Part shown: positions 37,911 to 46,240 of the stretch, in pieces
Layout: the number at the start of each line of letters is the position of its first letter
How positions within the stretch are numbered: position 1 is the first letter of the stretch
From: Gammaproteobacteria bacterium
Lineage (GTDB): Bacteria > Pseudomonadota > Gammaproteobacteria > Francisellales > CACEW01
Direction of reading: 5' to 3'
Length of the DNA stretch: 64,000 nt
Assembly: GCA_030652335.1 (NCBI GenBank)
Contig: JAUSAW010000007.1
Coordinates: 62,001 to 126,000, forward strand
Made by a program: the position numbers and the translations under genes
The notes under the pieces: model-generated
Seen by the model: only the letters and a program-made list of their open reading frames with translations
The model's database searches: none
What the model was told of the DNA's origin: nothing

Positions 37911-38055
37911 AACATTCTCCCTTATTAATATTAATAGCGCTGCAAGTCTAGAGCAGAGCTGATTTTCTCGCAAGTATAATTAATCCTTATAGCGAAGGCT
38001 TTTTATATTAGCTAAAAAAAGGTAGAATCCTAGAGTTTTGTAGAAGGGAAAGCGA

Positions 38056-39630
38056 ATGAAGCTTAAAAGAAGTATCGGGCCAATTGGCTTAATGTTTACG
38101 GCCATCAGTGGTATTTTAGGATCGGCTTGGTTATTTAGCCCGTTTTATGCCGCTCAAATTGCAGGGCCTGCCGCACTATTAAGTTGGATTATCGGTGGCT
38201 TAGCCATGATGATGATTGCGCTAACCTTTGCTGAATTAATTTGTCTCTTTCCTATTTCGGGCGGTAATGCTCGGTTTATTTATTTCTCGCATGGAGTGCT
38301 AAGTAGCTTTTTATTTAGTTGGATTATGTGGTTGGGCTACGCCGCTGTGGCGCCGGCTGAAACTATGGGCGTGCTGCAATATTTAGCTAGCGAATTCCCC
38401 TCCCTGGTCGTTCAAAAAAATCATATTACCGTATTAAGCACACCCGGTTACTGGGTGGCCGCTTTAGTGTTATTAGGTATGTGTATTATCAACTTCCTAA
38501 GTATTAAATGGCTATCACGTTATAATTCCATCATAGTCTGGGTTAAAATGACCGTGCCGGTTATCGTGGCTATTAGCTTATTGATGTTAAGCTTTAATAT
38601 TCATAATTTCACGCATTTTGGTGGCTTTGCTCCCTATGGCTTTAAAGGTGTGGCTTCGGCTTTATCAGTGGGTGGGGTGATTTTTGCCTTTGCAGGGTAT
38701 GCGCCAGCCATAGTGTTAGCGGGTGAAGCCAAAAACCCCCAAAAAGTCATTCCCTTAGTATTGGCAGGGGCTTTAATAATCTGTTTCTTATTATATTTCC
38801 TATTGGAAGTCTGCTTTATCGGCGCACAAGCTCCGGGCTCCTTAACCCAAGGCTGGCATAGCCTACATTTTGCTGGGGACTCTAGTCCATTTGTTGGAAT
38901 GGCTGATCAACTTGGCATGCATTGGTTGCGCTACCTTATATTAGTGACGGCGGTTATTACTCCGCTTGGTACGGCTATTATCTTTATTGCCACGAGTTCA
39001 AGAGTGGCTTATGCCATGAGTCAAAATGGTTATTTCCCACATGCTCTACTCTATCTCAATAAAAAAGGCGTGCCGATTATCGCGGTCTTATTAAACTTTG
39101 TAGTAGGAATGTTATTATTTTTCCCCTCGCCTGGCTGGCAGGGTATGGTCGGATTTTTGGTTTCGGCCTTTGTATTATGTTACGCCTTAGGCCCGATTAG
39201 CGTATTAGCCTTGCGTTCACAAATCCCCGATCAACATCGACCTTTTCGCCTGCCTTGGCCTAAGCTATGGAGTTTTGTGGCATTAAGTATTGCCAATTTA
39301 ATCGTCTACTGGACTGGTTGGGCTATTTATTCCGAAATGTGCATCGCTATTTTGCTCGGCGTTATCGTGTTGATTATTATGCGATACACGCGCTCCACTA
39401 AAATTACATTGGATTTCAAAAATGCCATTTGGGCCATAGTCTATTTAGCGGGTATGGCAGTATTTTCCTATCTGGGCAATTATGGCGGCGGCAAAGGTGT
39501 ACTTCCTATAAATTGGGATGTGCTGATGATAGCCGTATTTTCATTAGGGATATTATATTGGTCCTGGTTAAGCCGCTTGCCAGTCGATAGGGCCCAGGTT
39601 TATATAGCATCGATTGTAGAAGAAGGCTAG
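38056..39630 (+). CDS. APC-superfamily amino acid permease
   Basis: A 524-aa inner-membrane transporter with about twelve to fourteen helices. The N-terminus SIGPIGLMFTAISGILGSAWLF corresponds to TM1 with the unwound GxxGSG-type substrate site of APC carriers, and FAGYAPAIVLAGEAKNP matches the TM6 region. The extended C-terminal helices suggest the APA/YjeH-like group. Substrate cannot be assigned; host-derived amino acids are a reasonable guess for this lifestyle. It is monocistronic as far as can be seen. Confidence 0.88.
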   Translation: MKLKRSIGPIGLMFTAISGILGSAWLFSPFYAAQIAGPAALLSWIIGGLAMMMIALTFAELICLFPISGGNARFIYFSHGVLSSFLFSWIMWLGYAAVAPAETMGVLQYLASEFPSLVVQKNHITVLSTPGYWVAALVLLGMCIINFLSIKWLSRYNSIIVWVKMTVPVIVAISLLMLSFNIHNFTHFGGFAPYGFKGVASALSVGGVIFAFAGYAPAIVLAGEAKNPQKVIPLVLAGALIICFLLYFLLEVCFIGAQAPGSLTQGWHSLHFAGDSSPFVGMADQLGMHWLRYLILVTAVITPLGTAIIFIATSSRVAYAMSQNGYFPHALLYLNKKGVPIIAVLLNFVVGMLLFFPSPGWQGMVGFLVSAFVLCYALGPISVLALRSQIPDQHRPFRLPWPKLWSFVALSIANLIVYWTGWAIYSEMCIAILLGVIVLIIMRYTRSTKITLDFKNAIWAIVYLAGMAVFSYLGNYGGGKGVLPINWDVLMIAVFSLGILYWSWLSRLPVDRAQVYIASIVEEG

Positions 39631-39756
39631 CCGTACTCAAAAGTAGACTAGACTCCGAAAATGGCGTACAAATATGGAATCCATTCCGAGAATGGTCTAA
39701 CTTATGGCAAAAAGCTTTTAAAGCAGTTAGTTTACACTCAAATTGGATATAAAATC

Positions 39757-40728
39757 ATGACAAAAGATAGTTGTGAACCTTCAGGTCTTCAGATCGTTGA
39801 GAAAGCTAAGAATAATAAGCTATCACCAGAGCAAAAGGCCTTTAATAAGCTCATTAAAAAAATCGAACAACAGCGTACAATCCTTGAGGTCTGGCAAAGC
39901 AGTATACTGCTCTATCAACAAAAATATGCGGAAGAGTTTTATCCTTTACTAGTGGCCTTTAATGAACAAAGGGCCTCCATGCTCAGATTGTTGGACAATG
40001 CCTATTGGCAAGACTCGCTCACTAAAACTGAAAAGCGTAAATTGGCGGATATCATTCAGGAGCTTGCCTTTGAACTAATTTTTTTAGAAGGTATGGAGTC
40101 TCTCAAGGAAATTTATAATAAATACAGCGATGTGGATTATGATGATGATCTCGCAATTGAAAATGAGGCATTCGATACGGATGAATTGTTCGATGATTTG
40201 TTCGATGCTGAGGCGATGTTCGAAGCTGATAGTGAAAAAGAATGGCAGCCCACTACAAAGCAAAGCAAGCCTAAAAAAGCGCAAGCAAAAGTAACCAATC
40301 AATCGATTCGTGATATCTTTCGTACCCTAGCTAAAGCCTTACATCCAGACAGGGAGCAAGATGCCATCGAGCGCGAACGAAAAACAGCCTTAATGCAAAG
40401 GGTCAATGTGGCCTATAAGGCACGGGATCTGTTTAGTTTATTAGCGCTTCAGTTAGAGGTAGAGCAGCTTAATCAGGCATCGATTAATGCCCTTGCTAAA
40501 GACCGTTTAAAAAGCTACAACACGATTTTACGAGAGCAACTTGTCGAGCTTGAACGAGAGATTGAGCTAATTAGTCAACCTTTTATAGTTAAGGGCAATA
40601 GTATGAATATACTGTCCATTTTGCATCAGCAAGTTCACGAATTAAAAGACTCTCTACGCACCATCAAATCTGATGTGTTCCATTTTAGGCAAGTGAAATT
40701 CATTAAACAATGGCTGAAAGGCTATTAG
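39757..40728 (+). CDS. J-domain-like protein, unknown role
   Basis: A 323-aa mostly helical charged protein. Near residues 180-220, IRDIFRTLAKALHPDREQD carries the HPD tripeptide (196-198) between helices II and III of a J domain, so it may stimulate an Hsp70 (DnaK). Before it lies an acidic stretch (DYDDDLAIENEAFDTDELFDD) and a Lys-rich linker. Long coiled-coil helices flank both sides. I chose the ATG at 39757, preceded by GGA; an upstream ATG at 39661 would add 32 residues but has no Shine-Dalgarno. The stop lies 1 bp from that of the convergent 789-aa gene. Possible bacterial curved DNA-binding or effector J protein. Confidence 0.65.
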   Translation: MTKDSCEPSGLQIVEKAKNNKLSPEQKAFNKLIKKIEQQRTILEVWQSSILLYQQKYAEEFYPLLVAFNEQRASMLRLLDNAYWQDSLTKTEKRKLADIIQELAFELIFLEGMESLKEIYNKYSDVDYDDDLAIENEAFDTDELFDDLFDAEAMFEADSEKEWQPTTKQSKPKKAQAKVTNQSIRDIFRTLAKALHPDREQDAIERERKTALMQRVNVAYKARDLFSLLALQLEVEQLNQASINALAKDRLKSYNTILREQLVELEREIELISQPFIVKGNSMNILSILHQQVHELKDSLRTIKSDVFHFRQVKFIKQWLKGY

Positions 40729-40729
40729 G

Positions 40730-43099
40730 CTAATACGGTTCCAGGGCTAAAATGGGCGGGCTGACTATTTTTGTCGATTTAAAAACCGTGACAGTTTTAG
40801 CGAGGGGAGGGGGGCATAAGAATGCCCTGCATAGCGTTTGAATCTCATTATACAAGTACAGTAGGCCAGTATGGTCTGTGACAGTGAGCGCGATATTTTT
40901 TTCGCTGTTTAAATTGTCTAATACTTGCCATGCTAGCATCGGGTCTAGCTTTAGATTAGAAAATAGCGTCTCTACTTGGCTCTTGCCTAGTTTTTTTGAT
41001 TCTACTAAGGGCAGTAAGCTTAGCAGCAGTATGCTCAATCCAATGCTTTCAGCTGAACTTGTTATTTTAGAAAAATGGTTTGCCATGTCGGTAAAATAAC
41101 CACTGCCAAGAAGGGCCTTTAGATAATCGGCGGGATCTGGCTCAAGTTCAAGGATATTGTTGAGTATAATGCCTTGTTGATACGCGGCGGGATCTTTATA
41201 GACGTAACGCCAAAACAGTTGTCCTGCGGCTTTTAATCTTTCTGCTTTAAGGTCTGGATTATCTAAGCAGGCCTGCCAAGCTATACTAAAATGCTGGCTA
41301 TTCTCAATACCTTTAGTGCGGGGATCAAGTATATCGCGCCAGATAAATACAATATCATTGCTGCTAGCAATAGGTTTCTCTATACATAAATCACGCTTGC
41401 CATTACCCAGTTGATAGAGGATCCCGCTACATTTACCGTCTTCGCGAATATGAGTCAGATGCAAAATATTGGCGCGGGGTGTTATACGTCGAGATCGTTG
41501 GATGGTTTCAATCTCACTGTCGCTTAGCGTGCCTTTGCTTAAGGTGGGCCAGGAAATAGCGAAATCATAAGATGTCATTTCGGTTATGACGGTAATTAAA
41601 TAGTATTCGGAATTGATAAGGGAATGGATCTTAACTTTTTCAGAATTAAGGGCAAAGGCTTGATAAATAAGTGCTTCAACTTCAGCGGGGCTAGGTTTGG
41701 TATTGTCTAGTTTAATAAGCTGCAAGTCGATATCTCGTTTGGACCATGCCTTGCTTGCCGCACTGCCGACTAAAAGCACAGCAAATTCCTGTGCAGATAA
41801 TATGCTATATAAATGTGTTAATAATAAAATGGGTAAACTAGGATCCAAAAAGGTAACTGTTTTATCCATTTTATGAATTTGTTTCTGCGTAACTGAGTTG
41901 CCAAGCACACAGAGTTGTTTGCTTTGCAGGCCACCGGTCCATTTTATTAGAGAAATTTCACTATCGGCATGGCTTATGCTCACTTCATCAGATAATGTGG
42001 TCGAACTAGTTGAAGCTATGGACTTGGTACGAAGTGGCCTAGGATGATAAGTTGTATGTTTTTTATGTTTGCCATTAGACTTTTTGGTCCTTGGTGTTGT
42101 ATGGCTCACGGCTATGCTCGGCACTACATCTTCGCTGGCTTTACTCACAATGGTATGAGCGGGTTCGTTTAGAGGAAATGTAATATTATATTGAGTCATT
42201 ATGGGTATTATGTTTTTTAATTTACCAGCGGCATAAGCAGCTTGTAGGGTAGGTAAGATTTGCACTGAAAAATAAGTGTGAAAGTGAATTAATATGTCGC
42301 GGCCAAAATGGCTTTGACCTTCAGTATTGCTACAAAGAGCATACAATAGACAGAATTTTTTAAAAAACTCAAGCTGTCTATGGGGCTTCCAAAAGGAGAA
42401 TCCGCGCGTAAATTCTGCAACTATTTGAGTGCTAAATAACGTTTTGCTGATGGCATCATCAAAATGAGGTAAATATTCCGGGCTGAGGTAATGGCTAAGC
42501 CTCATTAAAAAAGATCGCTGTAAATTATGCGCTAGCGCTTTATAATCTGGGGCGATATGAGTATATTGGCTTTTTAATACTGCCAGCTGTTCTTCTGCAC
42601 TGAGACGCATGACGCGATCCATAAAAAACGTAAAGATAAGGTGGTAATTCTTTTTGCGCTGGATAAATATAGCCTTTGCGTTTTTTACAGAATCATTGAA
42701 AGATGAGATAGACAATCGTTCGGCTGTGGCAGGCGGCGCTAATCCACGTAGAACAAAACTTAAGCTATGATTAATGGCATGGATGCGCCACGAAATTTGA
42801 GACAGAGTAAAGGGTGGAAGCTGCGAGGGGTAAGAAGGTAAGCTTAGCAGATAATGGATTACTCCTAAGTGGCCTTTATCTGCCGCCTGATATAGGAGTT
42901 CAGCATGATGTGCTTCGCTAAGGTGACGAATATTTATCGACATAATATAGGCTAATATGAGATCTTCTTCAAATTGCATCTGCATAGTAGACATATTGTG
43001 ATAGCGCACGATAGCGCCTTTTGCACTGGGGCGTCTTAGGCAATATTCGATGGCAGTTTGCCAGTAATAATTAAGCTGATTATAAACGAAATTAAACAT
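40730..43099 (-). CDS. Nucleotidyltransferase-like protein with ankyrin-like N-terminus
   Basis: A 789-aa protein I cannot name. Residues near 60-80 look like one ankyrin helix pair (AELLYQAADKGHLGVIHYLL). Residues about 430-650 resemble the head domain of poly(A) polymerase/CCA-adding enzymes: LLVGSAASKAWSKRDIDLQLI gives GS (445-446) and the metal-binding DxD (Asp456, Asp458). A third acidic residue is Asp512 in YDFAIS. RRITPRANILHL corresponds to the RRDFTINAL element, and DILDPRTKG to the DPxxG element, both degenerate. A Lys/Ser-rich linker (about 345-370) separates the halves. It could be an inactive or specialised nucleotidyltransferase, perhaps an effector. No signal peptide. Upstream of it recA is divergent. 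Confidence 0.6.
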   Translation of the reverse strand: MFNFVYNQLNYYWQTAIEYCLRRPSAKGAIVRYHNMSTMQMQFEEDLILAYIMSINIRHLSEAHHAELLYQAADKGHLGVIHYLLSLPSYPSQLPPFTLSQISWRIHAINHSLSFVLRGLAPPATAERLSISSFNDSVKNAKAIFIQRKKNYHLIFTFFMDRVMRLSAEEQLAVLKSQYTHIAPDYKALAHNLQRSFLMRLSHYLSPEYLPHFDDAISKTLFSTQIVAEFTRGFSFWKPHRQLEFFKKFCLLYALCSNTEGQSHFGRDILIHFHTYFSVQILPTLQAAYAAGKLKNIIPIMTQYNITFPLNEPAHTIVSKASEDVVPSIAVSHTTPRTKKSNGKHKKHTTYHPRPLRTKSIASTSSTTLSDEVSISHADSEISLIKWTGGLQSKQLCVLGNSVTQKQIHKMDKTVTFLDPSLPILLLTHLYSILSAQEFAVLLVGSAASKAWSKRDIDLQLIKLDNTKPSPAEVEALIYQAFALNSEKVKIHSLINSEYYLITVITEMTSYDFAISWPTLSKGTLSDSEIETIQRSRRITPRANILHLTHIREDGKCSGILYQLGNGKRDLCIEKPIASSNDIVFIWRDILDPRTKGIENSQHFSIAWQACLDNPDLKAERLKAAGQLFWRYVYKDPAAYQQGIILNNILELEPDPADYLKALLGSGYFTDMANHFSKITSSAESIGLSILLLSLLPLVESKKLGKSQVETLFSNLKLDPMLAWQVLDNLNSEKNIALTVTDHTGLLYLYNEIQTLCRAFLCPPPLAKTVTVFKSTKIVSPPILALEPY

Positions 43100-43236
43100 T
43101 ATTTTTCCTAAAGATTTTGCGGATTATACCGCATTTTAATGAAATAAGGAGATTTCTATCTATAGAGTGACGCCCAATTAAGCCTGTGTTAATATTACGG
43201 GTAATCAAATTTTACTATTAACCATGGGGTGACATA

Positions 43237-44277
43237 ATGGATGAACAAAAACGTAAGGCGCTTGCGGGTGCATTAAGCCAAATCGAGAAACAATTCGGTA
43301 AAGGTTCTGTTATGTTAATGGGCGATGATCATCCAGCCGCGGATATCGGTGTGATTCCAACCGGCTCTTTAGCCTTGGATATCGCATTGGGAATTGGTGG
43401 TTTGCCTCGTGGCAGAATCGTAGAAATTTACGGCCCTGAATCCTCCGGGAAAACCACTTTAACCTTACAAGTTATCGCCGAATGTCAAAAGCTAGGCGGC
43501 ACCTGTGCCTTCGTCGATGCAGAGCATGCCCTTGATCCTGGTTATGCAAAAGTAATCGGGGTTCAGGTCGATGATTTAATCGTCTCGCAGCCCGATACCG
43601 GTGAACAAGCTTTAGAAATCGTCGATATGCTGGTGCGTTCAAATGCTGTCGATATGGTCGTAGTCGATTCCGTTGCGGCTCTAACGCCAAAAGCCGAAAT
43701 CGAAGGCGAGATGGGAGACTCCCATATGGGGCTTCAGGCGCGTTTGATGTCTCAGGCTTTGCGTAAACTAACCGCTAATATTAAGCGCTCCAATACCTTG
43801 GTCATCTTTATTAACCAGATCCGCATGAAAATTGGTGTGATGTTTGGTAACCCTGAAACAACCACGGGCGGTAATGCGTTGAAATTCTACGCCTCTGTGC
43901 GTTTGGATATCCGTCGTACCGGCGCCATTAAGGCCGGCGATGAAGTCATCGGCAGCGAAACCCGAGTAAAAGTCGTTAAAAATAAAGTAGCCCCTCCCTT
44001 TAAACAAGCCGAATTCGAAATACTATACGGCGAAGGCATTAGCCGTTTCGGCGAGCTGGTTGACTTGGGTGTTAAAGGCAATATTATCGAAAAAGCCGGC
44101 GCCTGGTATAGCTATAATGGCACAAGAATTGGCCAGGGTAAGGAAAACGCTAAGCAATATTTACGCGATCATCCAAAAGAAGCTAAAGAGATCGAGGCGA
44201 CTATTCGTGCTGATTTAATGGCTAAGAAATCTTCTGCGCCTAAAGTGGTACATGAAGACGCAGAAGAAGTAGAATAA
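43237..44277 (+). CDS. recA: Recombinase RecA
   Basis: Forms filaments on single-stranded DNA, drives strand exchange and promotes LexA-type self-cleavage where present. The 346-aa protein has Walker A GPESSGKT (66-73), the VVVDSVAAL Walker B, the [25 protein letters not shown] loop-2 region and an acidic C-terminus (VHEDAEEVE). GGGG lies 7 nt before the ATG. I see no CTGT-N8-ACAG LexA operator upstream, only the half-site CTGTGTTAATATTACG, which suggests that control is not by a classical SOS box. recX is absent; two strong hairpins follow instead. Confidence 0.98.
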   Translation: MDEQKRKALAGALSQIEKQFGKGSVMLMGDDHPAADIGVIPTGSLALDIALGIGGLPRGRIVEIYGPESSGKTTLTLQVIAECQKLGGTCAFVDAEHALDPGYAKVIGVQVDDLIVSQPDTGEQALEIVDMLVRSNAVDMVVVDSVAALTPKAEIEGEMGDSHMGLQARLMSQALRKLTANIKRSNTLVIFINQIRMKIGVMFGNPETTTGGNALKFYASVRLDIRRTGAIKAGDEVIGSETRVKVVKNKVAPPFKQAEFEILYGEGISRFGELVDLGVKGNIIEKAGAWYSYNGTRIGQGKENAKQYLRDHPKEAKEIEATIRADLMAKKSSAPKVVHEDAEEVE

Positions 44278-44280
44278 CCA

Positions 44281-44306
44281 GGCCCCCGTTAGAGAACGGG
44301 GGCCTT
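44281..44306 (+). terminator. recA terminator hairpin
   Basis: ggcccccgtt-agag-aacgggggcc gives a 10-bp G/C-rich stem with a 4-nt loop starting 4 bp after the recA stop. The following T-run is very short (tt), so it may work with Rho or as an mRNA-stabilising hairpin. Confidence 0.65.
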
Positions 44307-44348
44307 CCCGAGATTTAATGCAGCGCCCAAAGTGAATTTGTGCTTGCA

Positions 44349-44382
44349 TTAAGGGGGAAGAATCGCGATTCTCCCCCCTTAA
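44349..44382. repeat. 34-bp near-perfect palindrome between recA and yfgM
   Basis: Each half reads ttaaggggg(a/g)agaatcg and its complement with a single mismatch, centred on atcgcgat. It could be a second terminator or a protein-binding site. It lies 47 bp before the yfgM start. Confidence 0.55.
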
Positions 44383-44428
44383 AATCTCCTCATCGCGCAA
44401 AGAAAATTAATAGAAGTGAGTGATATCG

Positions 44429-45064
44429 ATGTCTGCGCATTTAAATGATCAAGAGTTAATTGATACCCTAGGCCGTTGGTGGAAAAAATTTGGTAATTAT
44501 GCGGTAGTCCTTATATTAGGGGCTGCCGTAGTTATGGCTGGCTGGCGCTATTGGCAAAATCAACAAGCCACTAAACTGGAAACGGCTTCGCTCTACTACC
44601 AGGTTTTATTAAACGACGTGGCAAAAAACCAGACTGCCGATGCCGTAACTCAAGCCAATTATATTATTAAAAATTATTCGGGCAGTTCCTATGCCAATAT
44701 GGCCGCTTTATTTTTAGCTCAGTTGGATGTGGCTCAGAATAATCTACCCTTAGCTCAGCAGCAACTGCAAACTCTCGTGAAACAAAATTCCTCCGGTCCA
44801 TTTCAGGCTATAGCAAGCTTGCGCCTGGCTCGCGTAGATATAAGTCTTCAACAACCGCAGGCAGCTTTAGGTTTATTAGCTAAAATTCCAGCAGGTTATG
44901 AGATATCCTATAATATAGTGCGTGGCGATGCGTATGCCCAAATGAAGCAATTTTCCGATGCTAATGCGAGCTATCAAGCCGCTTTAAATGCAGTGCCGCA
45001 AAATGATAAGCCGCTTCAAAACATGATTCATTTACGAATCAACACCATCCCTGCAACCTCCTAA
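44429..45064 (+). CDS. yfgM: YfgM-family periplasmic TPR protein (ancillary SecYEG translocon subunit)
   Basis: A 211-aa protein with a cytoplasmic N-terminus containing DTLGRWWKKFGNYA, a membrane helix (about 23-41) and periplasmic tetratricopeptide-like helices. In E. coli YfgM associates with PpiD and SecYEG and has been linked to Rcs control. The gene order yfgM-bamB-der is conserved in gammaproteobacteria and supports the call; hisS, which often precedes it, is not here. I chose the ATG at 44429 (GAG 8 nt upstream); a GTG at 44420 is an alternative. Confidence 0.9.
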   Translation: MSAHLNDQELIDTLGRWWKKFGNYAVVLILGAAVVMAGWRYWQNQQATKLETASLYYQVLLNDVAKNQTADAVTQANYIIKNYSGSSYANMAALFLAQLDVAQNNLPLAQQQLQTLVKQNSSGPFQAIASLRLARVDISLQQPQAALGLLAKIPAGYEISYNIVRGDAYAQMKQFSDANASYQAALNAVPQNDKPLQNMIHLRINTIPATS

Positions 45065-45089
45065 CAGACTCTTAATTAATAGGCATAAT

Positions 45090-46238
45090 ATGAAAAAATC
45101 GATTTTACGTGTAATTTGTATCAGTATGGTTGCGGCATTTTTAACGGGCTGTGAAAAAGACAATACTCCGCCTCCCACTATGCTATCCAAAACAGTACCA
45201 AACCTCATTCAGGTGAATACAGTGTGGTCAAAAAGCACAGGTAGCGGTTCGGATCAACTGTATCTTTCATTTGGCCCGGCTATTAGCCAGGGAATTATTT
45301 ATACCGTCGATCATAGTGGTAGAGTGTATGCCGCGAATGCACAAGATGGCAGTAAAGTATGGGAAGTCGACGTTAATATGCCGATTAGTTCCGCTCCAGC
45401 CGCTGCAAACGGCATGGTCGTGTTTGGCACTATGGATGGCCATCTAATCGCTTTAAATGCGGCTAATGGCAAAATGCTGTGGACCGAAATATTACCAAGC
45501 TCATTACTATCGGCGCCTGCCATTGGTAATGGCGTTGTCGTGGTCCATGCTCATGATGGTAGTGTCATCGCTTTTAATGCCTCAACAGGTCAACAAAAAT
45601 GGTTATATAATGGCTCCACTCCTGATCTTATGCTTGAAGCGGGGACCAAGCCTGCTATAGCGGGTAATAGCGCAGTAGTCGGTTTTGCCAATGGTCAACT
45701 GGCGGCCTTTAATTTACAAAACGGTGTTTTAGAATGGCTGCGTCCTATTGCCTTGCCAGCTGGCGCGAATGCAATCGAAAGTATGGTCGATGTCGGTACA
45801 CCGGTCATAGTCAATGGTGTGGTATATGATGATGCTTTCCATGGTAGCGTAGTTGCTGTGAACTTAGCCAATGGTAGCTTAATCTGGCAGCATGCACTTT
45901 CCGCCTATATGCCTATCACGGTTGTAAATGGCAAGGTAATTGTCACCAGTGAAACCGGCCGAGTATGGGCCTTAGATCAAAAAACCGGTGCGCAAGATTG
46001 GGTTCAAGATGGTCTAGAATATCGCTTCGTAACCGGGCCTGCGGCAGTAGGCAATACTGTAGCAGTTGGCGATTATCAAGGTTATATCCATTGGTTATCA
46101 TTGGATAATGGTCAGCTAGAAGCGCGTACTAAAATAGACGGTTCAGCGATTCAAGCACAACCAGTTATCCTCAATGGTCAAGTCATTGCCACCAGCAGCG
46201 GCGGTGAATTAGCCGTTCTACAAACATCGAGTAAATAA
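45090..46238 (+). CDS. bamB: Outer membrane assembly lipoprotein BamB
   Basis: An eight-bladed PQQ-like beta-propeller lipoprotein of the BAM complex. The 382-aa precursor has a lipoprotein signal peptide with lipobox LTGC (Cys21). The propeller blades repeat the pattern AxNxxxGxxxWxxxL (for example YAANAQDGSKVWEV and IALNAANGKMLWTE). It sits 25 bp after yfgM and 2 bp before der, a classic operon. Confidence 0.96.
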   Translation: MKKSILRVICISMVAAFLTGCEKDNTPPPTMLSKTVPNLIQVNTVWSKSTGSGSDQLYLSFGPAISQGIIYTVDHSGRVYAANAQDGSKVWEVDVNMPISSAPAAANGMVVFGTMDGHLIALNAANGKMLWTEILPSSLLSAPAIGNGVVVVHAHDGSVIAFNASTGQQKWLYNGSTPDLMLEAGTKPAIAGNSAVVGFANGQLAAFNLQNGVLEWLRPIALPAGANAIESMVDVGTPVIVNGVVYDDAFHGSVVAVNLANGSLIWQHALSAYMPITVVNGKVIVTSETGRVWALDQKTGAQDWVQDGLEYRFVTGPAAVGNTVAVGDYQGYIHWLSLDNGQLEARTKIDGSAIQAQPVILNGQVIATSSGGELAVLQTSSK

Positions 46239-46240
46239 AT

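Noticed and set aside
39681..39695. Terminator hairpin ccattc-cga-gaatgg after the APC permease
   Set aside because: Short stem, no T-run and located 51 bp after the stop; may be chance.
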